A DNA stretch of 10,663 nucleotides from Coemansia sp. RSA 1804 (lineage: Eukaryota > Kickxellomycota > Kickxellomycetes > Kickxellales > Kickxellaceae): NCBI GenBank assembly GCA_027578815.1, contig JANBTH010000849.1:1-10663 (forward strand), written 5' to 3'. The position numbers were made by a program, and so were the translations under genes. Positions within the stretch are counted from its first letter, which is position 1; the number at the start of each line of letters is the position of its first letter. The notes below the pieces were generated by a model, which ran no database searches, was not told where the DNA came from, and was given only the letters and a program-made list of their open reading frames with translations. Shown piece after piece: positions 1-8,350 of the stretch.

Positions 1-58
1 CTTACCCTTGCTTTTGGTCGCAGAATCTAAAAGATCTGCGTCAATGAATAAATAAAGT
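1..58 (+). other. Possible last exon and poly(A) signal of an upstream gene
   Basis: Positions 1-23 form a pyrimidine-rich run ending in GCAG, like an intron acceptor. After it, the frame starting at 24 gives N-L-K-D-L-R-Q and a TGA stop at 45-47. A second open frame (from 26) stops at 53-55. Directly after lies AATAAATAAA (47-56), a good fungal poly(A) signal. Together these could be the 3' end of a plus-strand gene entering from the left, convergent with the minus-strand gene that ends at 611. The exon is too short to identify, and the signals could be chance. Confidence 0.22.
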
Positions 59-610
59 GCTCGAGATGAAACAAAAAATATATGGTAAAAACCATCCAAG
101 CAGAAAAGAGAGCAAAAGAGAAATGGAAAGTAGACCAAGGGAGTCGTGGTGGGATTATTTTGCAGATCTGCTTGGAAACGAATTTATTCTTTCTGCCACC
201 GCTTCACACAGAAAAAGGGAAAAACTCCCTTTTCACAACCGAAAAGTCATGTTGGGTAAGAAAAAAACCACTTTTCTTAATCGGCTGATAACAAATAATG
301 AATCAAAGTGCTATTTTCTTTTTACATCTGTTGATTAAAGTTAGAAACAATGCTATATTGATCCGAGTATAATGGTGAACGTATCATACATAGGGAATTA
401 GTACTAGTTGATTCATTGCTTACAACAGCCAACTAACTAGTCGATAATGTTTAAGGGTAGCAATGAATGAGTGCGACAGCTAACTAGGGTAGATAAGACA
501 TTAAAGGAACAGAAAAACAGTGCTACATGGCGAACCAACTTCACCAGGGTAAAAAAAAAGGAAAGGAATGAAAAGTAGAAAGGGAAGATGGGCGTTAAAG
601 GTATAATTCG
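59..610. other. Intergenic gap, probably between convergent gene ends
   Basis: About 550 bases without a gene I can support. The first part is purine-rich and the rest is mixed AT-rich sequence. A 93-codon open frame in 57-338 starts at GTG rather than ATG, is rich in K, R and E, and shows no recognisable domain. The only clear structure is the inverted repeat at 411-468. The right part should carry the 3' UTR of the minus-strand gene ending at 611. I see no strong AATAAA on that strand near the stop. Confidence 0.5.
411..468. repeat. Inverted repeat, 10-bp arms
   Basis: ATTCATTGCT (411-420) is exactly complementary to AGCAATGAAT (459-468), with 38 bases between. The arms do not extend further. 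Inside and just after the loop, CAACTAACTAG and CAGCTAACTAG form a short imperfect direct repeat. It lies between likely convergent gene ends and could be a 3'-end stem-loop or chance. Confidence 0.4.
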
Positions 611-2299
611 TCAAGTTGGGATCTGGGTGTCAGCATCCTCCCACAAAAGGGTCTCCATCCAGTAGAACAGAATCTCGCCAAAACGCGAGCGGGGAGCTCT
701 CTTGCGCAGGGGCGGATAGTACTTGTTGACTGGAGTGTCATCAACAACGAGGATCTGACGCACAAGGCCAAGGCCGCTGCTGCTGTCGCCCGTGTCCCGA
801 ACCACCGAGGCTATGGTTCCGTTAGCCATGCCAAACGGCAGCGATGTCGAGAGCGGCTGAGCCAGGTTAAAGTAGCTGGCCGTGATGATGCCCAGACAAA
901 ACACAACCACAGAGTACAGAATGACGGCTGCTGTTGTGTGCTGGCTGTTCGCCAGTGCACCGGCTAGTCCACCAGGGGAAGAGGCGGGCTTACCAATCTG
1001 GTGCTGGCTTAGATACTCGCCAGAAACATTGTCGACAATGCGCGTGAGCGTGGCATTTGCGCGGCTGCGGATGGCGTCTTTGAGACCGTATTTATATGGC
1101 GTAGTGAACACGGAGACGAGCTCACGCCGGAGCTTCTCCTGGTTCTCGGCGTTAGTGTCGCAGTACTCTATGCGTTTCCACACCTCGTAGAGGAGCACCA
1201 AGTCCTCCGACGAGCATCTGTCGAGCGATGCGCTCATCCATTGGCGAACCGCATCCTCTCTCAGCTCCTGCGCATCGCTATCAGTTGTGCCAACAGAAAC
1301 GTTCTTGGTATCCTTGGCAGAAAGATCCGAGCTCTCGAGCATACTCTTTCTTCCACCAGCGCCTTTGTCAAGAATAACAAGGTCATCGATTCCAGACATG
1401 TCCTCGCCGCCATTCTGGGCCAGTTCGTCTTGCAGGCTCATGTACTTGCGATAGTTCTTCTTCTGAGCCGGTGCAGCTATGTCGACAGTGTTGCCATTGC
1501 TTCCAGCAGATGTCGGTTGAGCATTTAGGCGAAGCTCGACTAGCTCGCGCTCCAAGCCGCTGATCGTGTCGGTAAGGCTCATATTCTCCTTGCGAGCGTT
1601 GAAAGCCTCATCCTGGTACTCTCTAGCAGACTCAAGCTCGTGCTGCAGCTCGCGGAGCTGGATCGTCAAGCGGCGGTGCTCCTTGTCCAGCTGCTCATGC
1701 TTCTGGTAGTTGGAGCTGAGATCTTCTTTAAGTTTTGATATCTCCATCTGCTGCTCAAGCAGTCTTCTGTTGGCTTCGTCCACTAACGAGGTCTTCTCAT
1801 CAAGCTTGAGCTTATAAGCAGTAGATTGGGCAGTCGAGTTGGAAAGCATCGTGCCAAGTTTCTCAACTTCGGCCTCTGCAATCTTTAGTGTATCCATAGA
1901 GTTCTTCGCAATGCTCCGAAGTTTATCCATCTCACGCTTTTTCATTGTAATCTCCGCTCTGCACTCGTCAAGGTCATGTTCAAACTTTAGGATACGCTTT
2001 TCGTGCTGGCTTTCAGCGAGTTCCAAGCGACGGTCCTTTTCTGCGATAACCCTCTTCTGCTCCTTCTTTTCGGCCAACAGCCCGCTGATGTACTTTTTGG
2101 ACTCCTCATCCCGTGCCGCATAGTGGGATGGAGAGAACGAGTCGGGCACATGTTGGTTCATGTCATATAATGGACTGCTGGGGCTCGAAAGCATGTCGTG
2201 GTGGGAATGCAAACCAGTGGGGGATGTTCTGGATCTGTCGTGCTTTTGCCAACGAGGGGGCTTGCGGTTGGCTTTTGGTGTGGAAAACCCAGAAAACTC
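611..2299 (-). CDS. Main (3') exon of a coiled-coil, tail-anchored membrane protein; possible spindle-pole-body or nuclear-envelope tether
   Basis: This frame runs open from an acceptor-like TAG at 2302-2300 to the stop at 611-613. Counting from the Leu codon TTG at 2212-2210 there are 533 residues, with 29 more in-frame codons upstream. The first in-frame ATG comes six codons after that TTG, so the exon probably lacks its own start and is spliced to 2823-3464. In order: a Ser/Pro/His-rich basic stretch; a long heptad-like coiled coil (about residues 33-230); a polar linker; a probable helical block (about 312-403, with VWKRIEY and DAIRSRANATL); one transmembrane helix (about 427-450, AVILYSVVVFCLGIITASYF); and an 83-residue tail with an NGT sequon, a Pro/Arg-rich patch and a Trp-rich end (FYWMETLLWEDAD). 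This layout recalls fungal Mps2- or Kms-type spindle-pole anchors, with the tail in the perinuclear lumen. The match rests on architecture, not recognised sequence identity. Golgi coiled-coil tethers are an alternative. Confidence 0.75.
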   Translation of the reverse strand, partial: EFSGFSTPKANRKPPRWQKHDRSRTSPTGLHSHHDMLSSPSSPLYDMNQHVPDSFSPSHYAARDEESKKYISGLLAEKKEQKRVIAEKDRRLELAESQHEKRILKFEHDLDECRAEITMKKREMDKLRSIAKNSMDTLKIAEAEVEKLGTMLSNSTAQSTAYKLKLDEKTSLVDEANRRLLEQQMEISKLKEDLSSNYQKHEQLDKEHRRLTIQLRELQHELESAREYQDEAFNARKENMSLTDTISGLERELVELRLNAQPTSAGSNGNTVDIAAPAQKKNYRKYMSLQDELAQNGGEDMSGIDDLVILDKGAGGRKSMLESSDLSAKDTKNVSVGTTDSDAQELREDAVRQWMSASLDRCSSEDLVLLYEVWKRIEYCDTNAENQEKLRRELVSVFTTPYKYGLKDAIRSRANATLTRIVDNVSGEYLSQHQIGKPASSPGGLAGALANSQHTTAAVILYSVVVFCLGIITASYFNLAQPLSTSLPFGMANGTIASVVRDTGDSSSGLGLVRQILVVDDTPVNKYYPPLRKRAPRSRFGEILFYWMETLLWEDADTQIPT

Positions 2300-2822
2300 C
2301 TACTTTGGTAAATTGCAGAAGAAAGACAGCAACAACAAGACAAACAAGGACAAATGACAAGCGTCATGTCTGCATTTGGTTAGCGCAACAGATACAACAA
2401 CGACCAGTCGCCAACAAAACAGGAAACAGATTATATTAAGGGGTGATAGGCAAGCAATAATTCAATAGCGGCTGGAACTACAAACAATGGCTTGTGTGAA
2501 AGTCAGAAAAACAATGCAGGGGAAGAAATACAGGGTTGGGATCTGGCTTTCCTTTTTTTTCTAATTTTTTTCTATTTACGGTGCGTTGATGGCTTATTCC
2601 TCAAAGCGCAATCTACGCTTATGACGTTTCCTCTTTCTTTTGCAAGCACCCAGTGTTGCTGAAACGCCATCAAAAATAAAGAGTAAACAACAAAGGTAGA
2701 CAAACAGATGAAGAGCCAAAGTACAACAAATGAGGCAAGTGGAGAGACAAAGTAACCACACACGAATCACCATGTTCAAGAGTGGTTAGAATCTCGGTGG
2801 AAAAGTTATTCAGGAGACTTAC
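2300..2822 (-). other. Probable intron or intron-containing interval linking the two minus-strand coding blocks
   Basis: On the minus strand, exon 1 reaches a consensus donor (ACG|GTAAGT, intron starting at 2822) in phase 0. At the other end there is a pyrimidine-rich stretch and TAG at 2302-2300, again phase 0. A CTAAC branch-like motif lies at 2383-2379. Joining 3464-2823 to 2299-611 gives about 776 residues without a stop. The 523-base length is long for a compact fungal gene, so an internal exon or two separate genes remain possible. A second good acceptor (GCGTTTCAG, ending at 2659) and weak donors at 2770 (GTGATT) and 2581 (GTAAAT) lie inside. Confidence 0.4.
2594..2658 (-). CDS. Alternative terminal exon encoding a polybasic tail
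   Basis: If the first coding block reads through to 2771 and uses the weaker donor G|GTGATT, it joins in phase 1 to the strong acceptor GCGTTTCAG at 2659. This adds a 21-residue tail containing KRKRKRHKRRLRFEE before a TAA stop. The product would be a soluble protein of 252 residues with a nuclear-localisation-like end. This competes with the model that splices to 2299. The basic tail may simply reflect an A/G-rich stretch. Confidence 0.22.
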
Positions 2823-3464
2823 CGTGTCGGAAACAAAGTGATGGTCCGAGTACGCGTTTATATCAGTACTGCGGTTGTCGGTGTTAACAGTCAGCGAGCG
2901 TTCTGTTGCAAATGGAGGGTTCATCTCTGAATTCTTGACGTACGAGGTCACGCTATCCAGAAGAGCCGACTGGATGTCATTTGCCTTTGCGTCGTACTGC
3001 TCATTTGTCATTGAAGAAATCCCCCTGTGACGCAGCCTACTGCCTTCAGCAGTGGACGACATGGGGTTCCTCCGGGAAAGAGGTGTGTGTGTGCGTCGAC
3101 GAGCATCTAGAGAAGCCTTCTGTACGCCCAGATGTGAGTTTCCATTACCGTTGGGCACAAGTTGAAGCCCAGCGCCATTTGCTCCGTTTGTGTCGGTATG
3201 ACCGTTCGTTTCCTCGGGATTCATCTGCATCCTCTCTGCAAAGCTCTCAGTGAATCCGCTAACAACTTTACCAAGAAGCGTCAGGACTTTGCTGGTGCCT
3301 ATATGTTCATCTCCTGTGAGCATATTCAGGCACTGCTCATAGAAAGCATCGTTAATTAGGGCGTCGGGAGCGTTGTGTGCATCTTCTATCCACTCGAGGA
3401 GGACCTTGGAGGATACCTCTCCGTCCTCAGGGATTCCTTGCACGCGGTCAAGCAACAAATCCAT
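2823..3464 (-). CDS. First exon (N-terminal domain) of the putative coiled-coil membrane protein
   Basis: The ATG at 3464-3462 is preceded by an in-frame TGA, so it is the first possible start. The exon gives 214 codons before a GTAAGT donor. Residues 1-80 look like a compact helical domain (SSKVLLEWIEDAHNAPDAL, then NDAFYEQCLNMLTGDEH and SKVLTLLGKVVSGF), with an acidic EF-hand-like start (PEDGEV) but no clear calcium loop. Residues 85-150 are low-complexity and Asn-, Gly- and Arg-rich with RRRTHTPLSRR, a plausible phosphorylation or basic localisation segment. The rest has a short helix (NDIQSALLDSVTSYV) and polar sequence. A helical head followed by a flexible linker would suit the N-terminus of an Mps2-like anchor. 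I cannot name the domain. It may alternatively be a separate small gene. Confidence 0.65.
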
Positions 3465-3665
3465 GACTAAAGGCCAGATTCAAGACAGCGCAAACGAGAA
3501 GAGAGCAAGTTTAAAACAAACAAAAGTGAGAGAAAAAAGAAACAAAGAGAAGAGGATGATAGAAAGAACAGGAGAACACTAAACAACACGATAAAATTAT
3601 AATAAATAAAAATGGCTTTTTGAGGAAAAAGTATTGAGAAGAAAAGAAAAAAGGGGAAGCCACCA
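3465..3665 (-). promoter_or_regulatory. Pyrimidine-rich 5' leader/promoter of the minus-strand gene
   Basis: The plus strand is a long purine-rich stretch (many GAGAA, AAAGAA and GGGGAAG runs). The leader of the minus-strand gene is therefore CT-rich, a common feature of fungal core promoters just upstream of the start codon. No clear TATA box is visible. The sequence around the start is GTC-ATG-G, with G at -3 and G at +4, an acceptable context. Confidence 0.4.
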
Positions 3666-4309
3666 AGAGGTTCTTGCATTTTTACTTTCTTTAACGGGCA
3701 GCATGAAAAAGTGAAATCACACAAAATAAATAATTATTTTGTGTTTGAAGGACACTCTTTTTTAGCGTTTGCTGGCATAGCAAGCAATTTGTGCTGGACG
3801 CAAAACCAACGAGCATAATTTCAGTAAAGTGTGGAAGCGTGTGCATGTTCAACTGCATCATCACAAACTCCAGCTTCTATATTCTGTCTCTCTCTGGCTG
3901 TGCGATGAGCGCATGGGGCATGACACTATTGTTGTCGTTGGGGGGTTTCGTCTGTGATCGCTCTAAACTGAGAAACGGTGAGTATTCTTGATTTGATTAT
4001 AATTCTGATAGAATGTAATATGCAATATCAATCCAGCGAATCATGGATTATTTTGTTGCAAAAAAAAATTGTATCTGAAAGGCATTTCGCAATGCAAATA
4101 ACCACACTGTTTTTTACGCCTTTCTCTTCTACCGTTTGCCGTATCTCTATTTCTTCAAAAAAACATACATGCGCACTTTCTGATCTTATTATACAGCCGG
4201 CTATCCAGTTGTTCTTTTGCTATACCTGCAGTATCTATTTGTTTTCTTCTCCCAGCGGCGCACAGAAAAAATATATACACAGACAGAAAGGAGTTGGGGG
4301 TAGAGAATC
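3666..4309. promoter_or_regulatory. BMS1: Divergent intergenic promoter of the coiled-coil gene and BMS1
   Basis: Together with the leader entry this 845-base gap separates two start codons facing away from each other. It is AT-rich and holds a PAC-type motif near its centre (3902-3909), an A-rich run ending in ATTG (4060-4071) that faintly resembles an RRPE element, and ATATATAC at 4271-4278. The last is only about 38 bases before the BMS1 ATG, so as a TATA box it would leave almost no leader. Several ATGs occur upstream of BMS1; whether they lie in the transcript is unknown. The BMS1 start context is good (AATC-ATG-G, A at -3, G at +4). Confidence 0.5.
3902..3909 (+). promoter_or_regulatory. 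PAC-like motif GCGATGAG
   Basis: GCGATGAG is the core of the PAC element, bound in budding yeast by Dot6/Tod6 and enriched upstream of ribosome-biogenesis genes. Finding it in the promoter of BMS1, a ribosome-biogenesis gene, fits the known association. It sits about 400 bases from both start codons, farther than usual in yeast. The reverse motif also occurs by chance inside the BMS1 coding sequence (5035-5042), so one copy is modest evidence. Confidence 0.45.
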
Positions 4310-7300
4310 ATGGAGGCAAAGCAGACACACAAGGCGCATAGAGTGCGCAAGGCGGGGGCCAGCGCAAAGAAGAAGCAGCAGCAAAAGAAGAATGCCGAGA
4401 AGAACAATCCCAAGGCATTCACAATGCAGTCGGCGCAAAAGGCAGAACGCATGGCACGGCGGAAAGCAGAGCTAAACGAGAAAAAGTTCCATGTGCCAAT
4501 GGCGGATCGCACGCCAACGATTCCACCGCCCGTGGTCGTAGCGGTAGTTGGGCCGCCTCGGTGCGGCAAAACAACGCTGATCAAGTCGCTTGTGCGGAGA
4601 TACACGAAGAGCACGATATCCGAGATACGCGGACCCATCACGGTGGTCAGCGGCAAGCACCAGCGACTGACATTCATGGAGTGCGTGAATGACACCAACG
4701 CGATGGCTGATATGGCCAAGGTGGCAGATCTTGTTATCCTGGTCATCGATGCCAGCTACGGGTTCGAGATGGAGACGTTCGAGTTCCTCAACCTGCTGCA
4801 GACGCACGGGATGCCCAAGGTTATGGGGGTTCTGACTCATCTCGACGGGTTCCGCGACAACAAGCGTCTGAAGACCGTCAAGGGAAACTTTAAGCACAGG
4901 TTCTGGACCGAGGTATATGATGGTGCCAAGCTGTTTTACTTGTCTGGAATAGAGAACGGTCGTTATCTTGACAGAGAGATTCTGAATTTCTCGCGCTTCA
5001 TCTCGGTGTTGAAGCTGCGTCCGCTGGCGTGGCGCTCATCGCACCCGTACATGCTGGCGGATCGCGTGCAGGATCTCACGGATCCCGAGGTGCTTGAAAG
5101 CAATCCCAAGGCAAACCGAACCGTTGCACTGTACGGATACTTGCGCGGAACGCATGTCAAGGGCAAGGACCGCGTGCATATTCCAGGGGCCGGCGATTAC
5201 CAGCTCAACATTACTGAGAAGCTGGCTGACCCTTGTCCGATTCCCGACAAGGAGCGCAAGAGACTTGACGAGCGGCACAAGCTGATCTACGCGCCAATGT
5301 CCGAGGTCAACGGCGTGATGTACGACAAGGATGCGGTGTACATTGATATCAAGAAGAGCCAGCACGAGGAGAATGCCGAGGAGGGCGAAGGAGAGCGGAT
5401 GCTTAGTGAGCTGCAGAAGGTGAGCGATATTGCTGATCGCTTGGCCAGCCAGCAGTTCAGTCTTTTCTCAGGTGCAATGCCTGTCACAGCAGACAACGTG
5501 CGTCGTCCAGCCGTCTTTGACGAAGTCGCAGATGCAGAGGATAGCGACAACGAGGACGATGATGGCAATGGCAGCGGCACCGAGTCAGATAGCGGATCAG
5601 ACGACGAGTCTGGCGGCAATGTGTCGGAAGGGAGCGGGTCAGACCGGGAACTCGAGCTCAGTGGTGCAGAGACTTCTCACGAAGCAGAGAGCGGCTCGGA
5701 TGACGATATTCTCCAGCGCGTTGGCTCCGACGATAGCGACGAAGGCATTGCCGACACTGACGACGATCAGGACGGCGATAATCTGCGAATCAGTCCGATC
5801 CACGGGCTCACAAGGAGAGCTAATCTGATGGAATTGGTATACGGCTCCGCAGCTGATGCTGGGGCAACGCCGGCATACAAGACCAAGGACGCTGACGACA
5901 ACGTCAAGTCACTGGCGTTCAAGGACGATTTGGATGAGCAGATTCTTCGCAGGCTTTTTATCACGGGATCGGGCGATAGCGATGGCGAAGCAGGCAGCGA
6001 CGCCGACCACGACGATGGCGACGAGAACACGCTGGGTGACTTTGAGGATCTCGAGGCGGGATCCGACGGCAATGGCAGCGACAACAGCGACAGCGCTGGC
6101 GAGGCAGGCGAGGACAGCGACGAAGAGGATGAGGCCGATAACAAGTTCGGACTGTCGGCTGACAAGATGAAGAAGCTGAAGAAGAAGTTTGACAGAATCG
6201 ACGATGCCGATGCGGGCGCGGAGGAGAAGAAGGACTTTTACCAGCAGCAGAAGGAGGAGCTACAGCAGTACGTGGACAACACGCGAGCGGAGATGGAGTC
6301 GCTCGCAGAGATCAACTACCGGTGGTCGGGCGAGTATGTCAAGATGGTGATTGAAGACATGCCTTGCGAGTTCATGGAGGGCTTCAACCCGGCGTTGCCG
6401 GTGGTTGTTGGTGGCATTCCCAACGAGGAAGGTCTGTCGCTGATTAGTCTCCGTATCAAGCGTCATCGTTGGTATCCGCGCATTCTGAAGACTGGCGACC
6501 CGATAGTTGTGTCAGTCGGGTGGCGCCGGTTCCAGACCATCCCGACGTACTTTATGAACGACCGCATCAAGAACCGCATGCTCAAGTACTCGCCGGAGCA
6601 CATGCACTGCAGCGCCGCCATCTACGGGCCGTACATTCCGCCGGGCACCGGGTTCTGCGCCTACTACCTGAAGAAGAAGCAGAGCTTTGGCATTGCTGCC
6701 ACCGGGTCTGCACTAGAGAATAGCCAGTCCATCGACATCGAGAAGAAGCTGAAGCTGACGGGGTATCCGGAGAAGATCCACAAGAACACCGCATACATCA
6801 AGAAGATGTTCAACTCTGCGCTGGAGGTGTCGCGTTTCGAGGGCGCAGCCATTAAAACCGTCAGCGGCATCCGCGGTCAGGTCAAGAAGGCGGCTGGCGC
6901 CAACGGCATGTTCCGCGCAACCTTTGAGGACAAGGTCAAGCTCAGCGACATTGTGTTTCTGCGAGCCTTCTACAAGGTGCCTATCAAGCAATTCTACAAC
7001 CCGATCACGTCGCTTCTGTCGGTGGCCTACATGCGCACCATAGCCGAGATCCGCCGGTCAAAGAGCCTTCCAGTGCCAAACAAAGCCGACTCGCACTACA
7101 AGCCCATTAAGCGCGAGGTCAAGCGCTTCAATCCGCTGCAGGTTCCAAAGGCGCTCCAGGCCGAGCTGCCGTTCAAGTCCAGGCCCAAGGTTGTCAAAAC
7201 CACCGGTCCAGCCAAGCGCGCAGTTGTTATGGACAAGAAGGACAAGCAGATAGCTACTGTCATCGGCGAGATCAACCTCCTTCACAAGGACCAGACAAAG

Positions 7301-7441
7301 AAGCGCCAGGAGAAGGCTCAGAAACAGCGTGCTGAGTATATGAAGAAGCGTCGTGCTGCTGAGGAAGAGGCTGATGCTCGTCGCAGAAAGAAGCGCAAGA
7401 CCTTCTTCCGTCGTGAGGGCCAGAACGAGAAGCCCCGCTAA
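4310..7441 (+). CDS. BMS1: Ribosome biogenesis GTPase Bms1
   Basis: Bms1 is an essential nucleolar GTPase of the small-subunit processome. It works with the endonuclease-like Rcl1 in early 18S pre-rRNA cleavage. The 1043-residue protein is complete and intronless. After a basic N-terminus (HKAHRVRKAGASAKKKQQQ) comes the G domain: P-loop GPPRCGKT (81-88), a region with no classical DxxG (ADLVILVIDASYGFEMETFE), and G4-like THLD (176-179). HRFWTEVYDGAKLFYLSG and SRFISVLKLRPLAWR are family hallmarks. An AARP2CN-type beta domain follows (about 240-345, including YGYLRGTHVKG and LADPCPIP). A long acidic Ser/Asp/Glu segment (about 400-610) offers many CK2-type sites. The C-terminal RIBIOP_C/DUF663 domain (about 665-915) carries RHRWYPRILKTGDPIVVSVG, YGPYIPPGTGF and AFYKVPIKQFYNPITSLL. 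The protein ends in a strongly basic tail (KKRRAAEEEADARRRKKRK). It is somewhat shorter than yeast Bms1 (about 1180 residues). Tsr1 is excluded by the intact P-loop and length. Confidence 0.97.
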   Translation: MEAKQTHKAHRVRKAGASAKKKQQQKKNAEKNNPKAFTMQSAQKAERMARRKAELNEKKFHVPMADRTPTIPPPVVVAVVGPPRCGKTTLIKSLVRRYTKSTISEIRGPITVVSGKHQRLTFMECVNDTNAMADMAKVADLVILVIDASYGFEMETFEFLNLLQTHGMPKVMGVLTHLDGFRDNKRLKTVKGNFKHRFWTEVYDGAKLFYLSGIENGRYLDREILNFSRFISVLKLRPLAWRSSHPYMLADRVQDLTDPEVLESNPKANRTVALYGYLRGTHVKGKDRVHIPGAGDYQLNITEKLADPCPIPDKERKRLDERHKLIYAPMSEVNGVMYDKDAVYIDIKKSQHEENAEEGEGERMLSELQKVSDIADRLASQQFSLFSGAMPVTADNVRRPAVFDEVADAEDSDNEDDDGNGSGTESDSGSDDESGGNVSEGSGSDRELELSGAETSHEAESGSDDDILQRVGSDDSDEGIADTDDDQDGDNLRISPIHGLTRRANLMELVYGSAADAGATPAYKTKDADDNVKSLAFKDDLDEQILRRLFITGSGDSDGEAGSDADHDDGDENTLGDFEDLEAGSDGNGSDNSDSAGEAGEDSDEEDEADNKFGLSADKMKKLKKKFDRIDDADAGAEEKKDFYQQQKEELQQYVDNTRAEMESLAEINYRWSGEYVKMVIEDMPCEFMEGFNPALPVVVGGIPNEEGLSLISLRIKRHRWYPRILKTGDPIVVSVGWRRFQTIPTYFMNDRIKNRMLKYSPEHMHCSAAIYGPYIPPGTGFCAYYLKKKQSFGIAATGSALENSQSIDIEKKLKLTGYPEKIHKNTAYIKKMFNSALEVSRFEGAAIKTVSGIRGQVKKAAGANGMFRATFEDKVKLSDIVFLRAFYKVPIKQFYNPITSLLSVAYMRTIAEIRRSKSLPVPNKADSHYKPIKREVKRFNPLQVPKALQAELPFKSRPKVVKTTGPAKRAVVMDKKDKQIATVIGEINLLHKDQTKKRQEKAQKQRAEYMKKRRAAEEEADARRRKKRKTFFRREGQNEKPR

Positions 7442-7743
7442 GATCAGTTAATACTTGAATAGTTTTGGCATCATTTTAAGGGTTTTTGTTTTCACTCGCT
7501 CTGTCACGCCATTATAAAATATACTAACCAAAAAGAGAATCCTATTAATTTTTTGGTCTGCGCTTCTGGTTTTTCCCTTGGTATTTTCAGAGGCTTTAAT
7601 GATTAAACATTTCATAGTTTTTTATGTTTTTTATTTCAGTTGCTTGAAAAATATTTGTTGATAGTATTAACGTTGTTCCTTATGCATTTTAAATTACTGT
7701 CAAAGTTCGTTTTCTGTTGTCTATCTTTCACAGCATCTATTCG
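7442..7743 (+). other. BMS1 3' flank
   Basis: AT-rich sequence after the TAA stop with several T-rich runs and ATTATAAAATATA near 7511-7523, which could act as a weak poly(A) efficiency or positioning signal. No canonical AATAAA is seen close to the stop. CpG dinucleotides are still present here (for example near 7496, 7507, 7561, 7671 and 7742), unlike in the block that follows. Confidence 0.35.
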
Positions 7744-8187
7744 CTTTGTCAATAATGTAATCAACTGCACAGTTCAGGTATTACCTACCATTAGTTTTAA
7801 TGTTGTTCAAGTAACATGTTGATATTCAATCAGCCTCAAAATGTGGTGTTTGACTCTTGCTTTTCTGTGAAAAAAGAATTTAATTCTACTACTTTCAGTT
7901 AAAACTGATAAAAATAAGTGCTTTATTTAAGTAACAGTAAGATACATTTTTAGAGAAAATATCTGTAATTACCTCAACTTTTTCTGTTCTTGACAGACAG
8001 AATATGCTTTACAATAGTGTGCTAAACTAAAAGCATATAAAAAGTGCTGGTATTTTTTGTCATGTCAAGGCAAAAGCCTGATCATGGTGGCATTATGAGG
8101 TTTTGAGTATGCACAGAATGTTAAATTAAAAAGTTCCATCTTCCAATCCCTGCCTTCCAGTTGCAGATTGCAGACTATGGAATACTC

Positions 8188-8350
8188 ATACAAGTATTAC
8201 ATTATGTCTGGTTGACATGTAATAAATAAACATAAAGTATTTTCACTTTATACTTTCATATAGTATGACATATTATGTTATATTATACAAGTATACAACA
8301 TGGGTGTATACTATTACAAGAGTATGAATTGAGGCAATGCACAATTCATA
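8188..8350. repeat. Cluster of short palindromes and repeats
   Basis: Within about 160 bases: TATTACAT...ATGTAATA (8195-8224, imperfect); AAAGTAT/ATACTTT (8234-8240 and 8250-8256, 9-base loop); AGTATACA/TGTATACT (8290-8297 and 8305-8312, 7-base loop); and TATGAATTG/CAATTCATA (8323-8331 and 8342-8350, 10-base loop). ATACAAGTAT occurs twice (8188-8197 and 8285-8294). AT-rich DNA gives many chance palindromes, but four in a row with exact 7-9 bp arms is dense. It could be a transposon end, a MITE fragment or a recombinase binding region. Confidence 0.4.

Noticed and set aside
57..338. 93-codon plus-strand frame
   Set aside because: It begins at GTG, has no domain, and its composition follows the purine-rich background. 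A second overlapping frame is equally open.
361..420. tRNA-like start (TATAATGGTGAACGTATC resembles tRNA-Asp D-arm and box A)
   Set aside because: There is no proper box B (GGTTCGANTCC), no anticodon stem, and the ends do not pair as an acceptor stem.
2158..2367. Minus-strand 69-codon ATG frame overlapping the start of the large exon
   Set aside because: It is Cys-rich, ends shortly, and is out of frame with the coiled-coil protein. It is probably intron and exon read in the wrong frame.
3978..4475. 165-codon plus-strand frame overlapping the BMS1 start
   Set aside because: It runs through the promoter and then a shifted frame of BMS1. There is no protein-like pattern, and BMS1 clearly owns the overlap.
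5035..5042. CTCATCGC, reverse PAC motif
   Set aside because: It lies inside the BMS1 coding sequence and is explained by the codons there. Kept only as a caution on chance occurrence.
5287..6165. Long Ser/Pro/Leu-rich antisense frames within BMS1
   Set aside because: They are mirror images of the acidic Asp/Glu/Ser codons (GAC, GAG, AGC) in BMS1 and look like nothing else.
7640..7822. 60-codon hydrophobic plus-strand frame
   Set aside because: It is short, rich in Leu, Phe and Val as expected from T-rich sequence, and starts at a non-ATG codon. No sign of a real membrane peptide gene.
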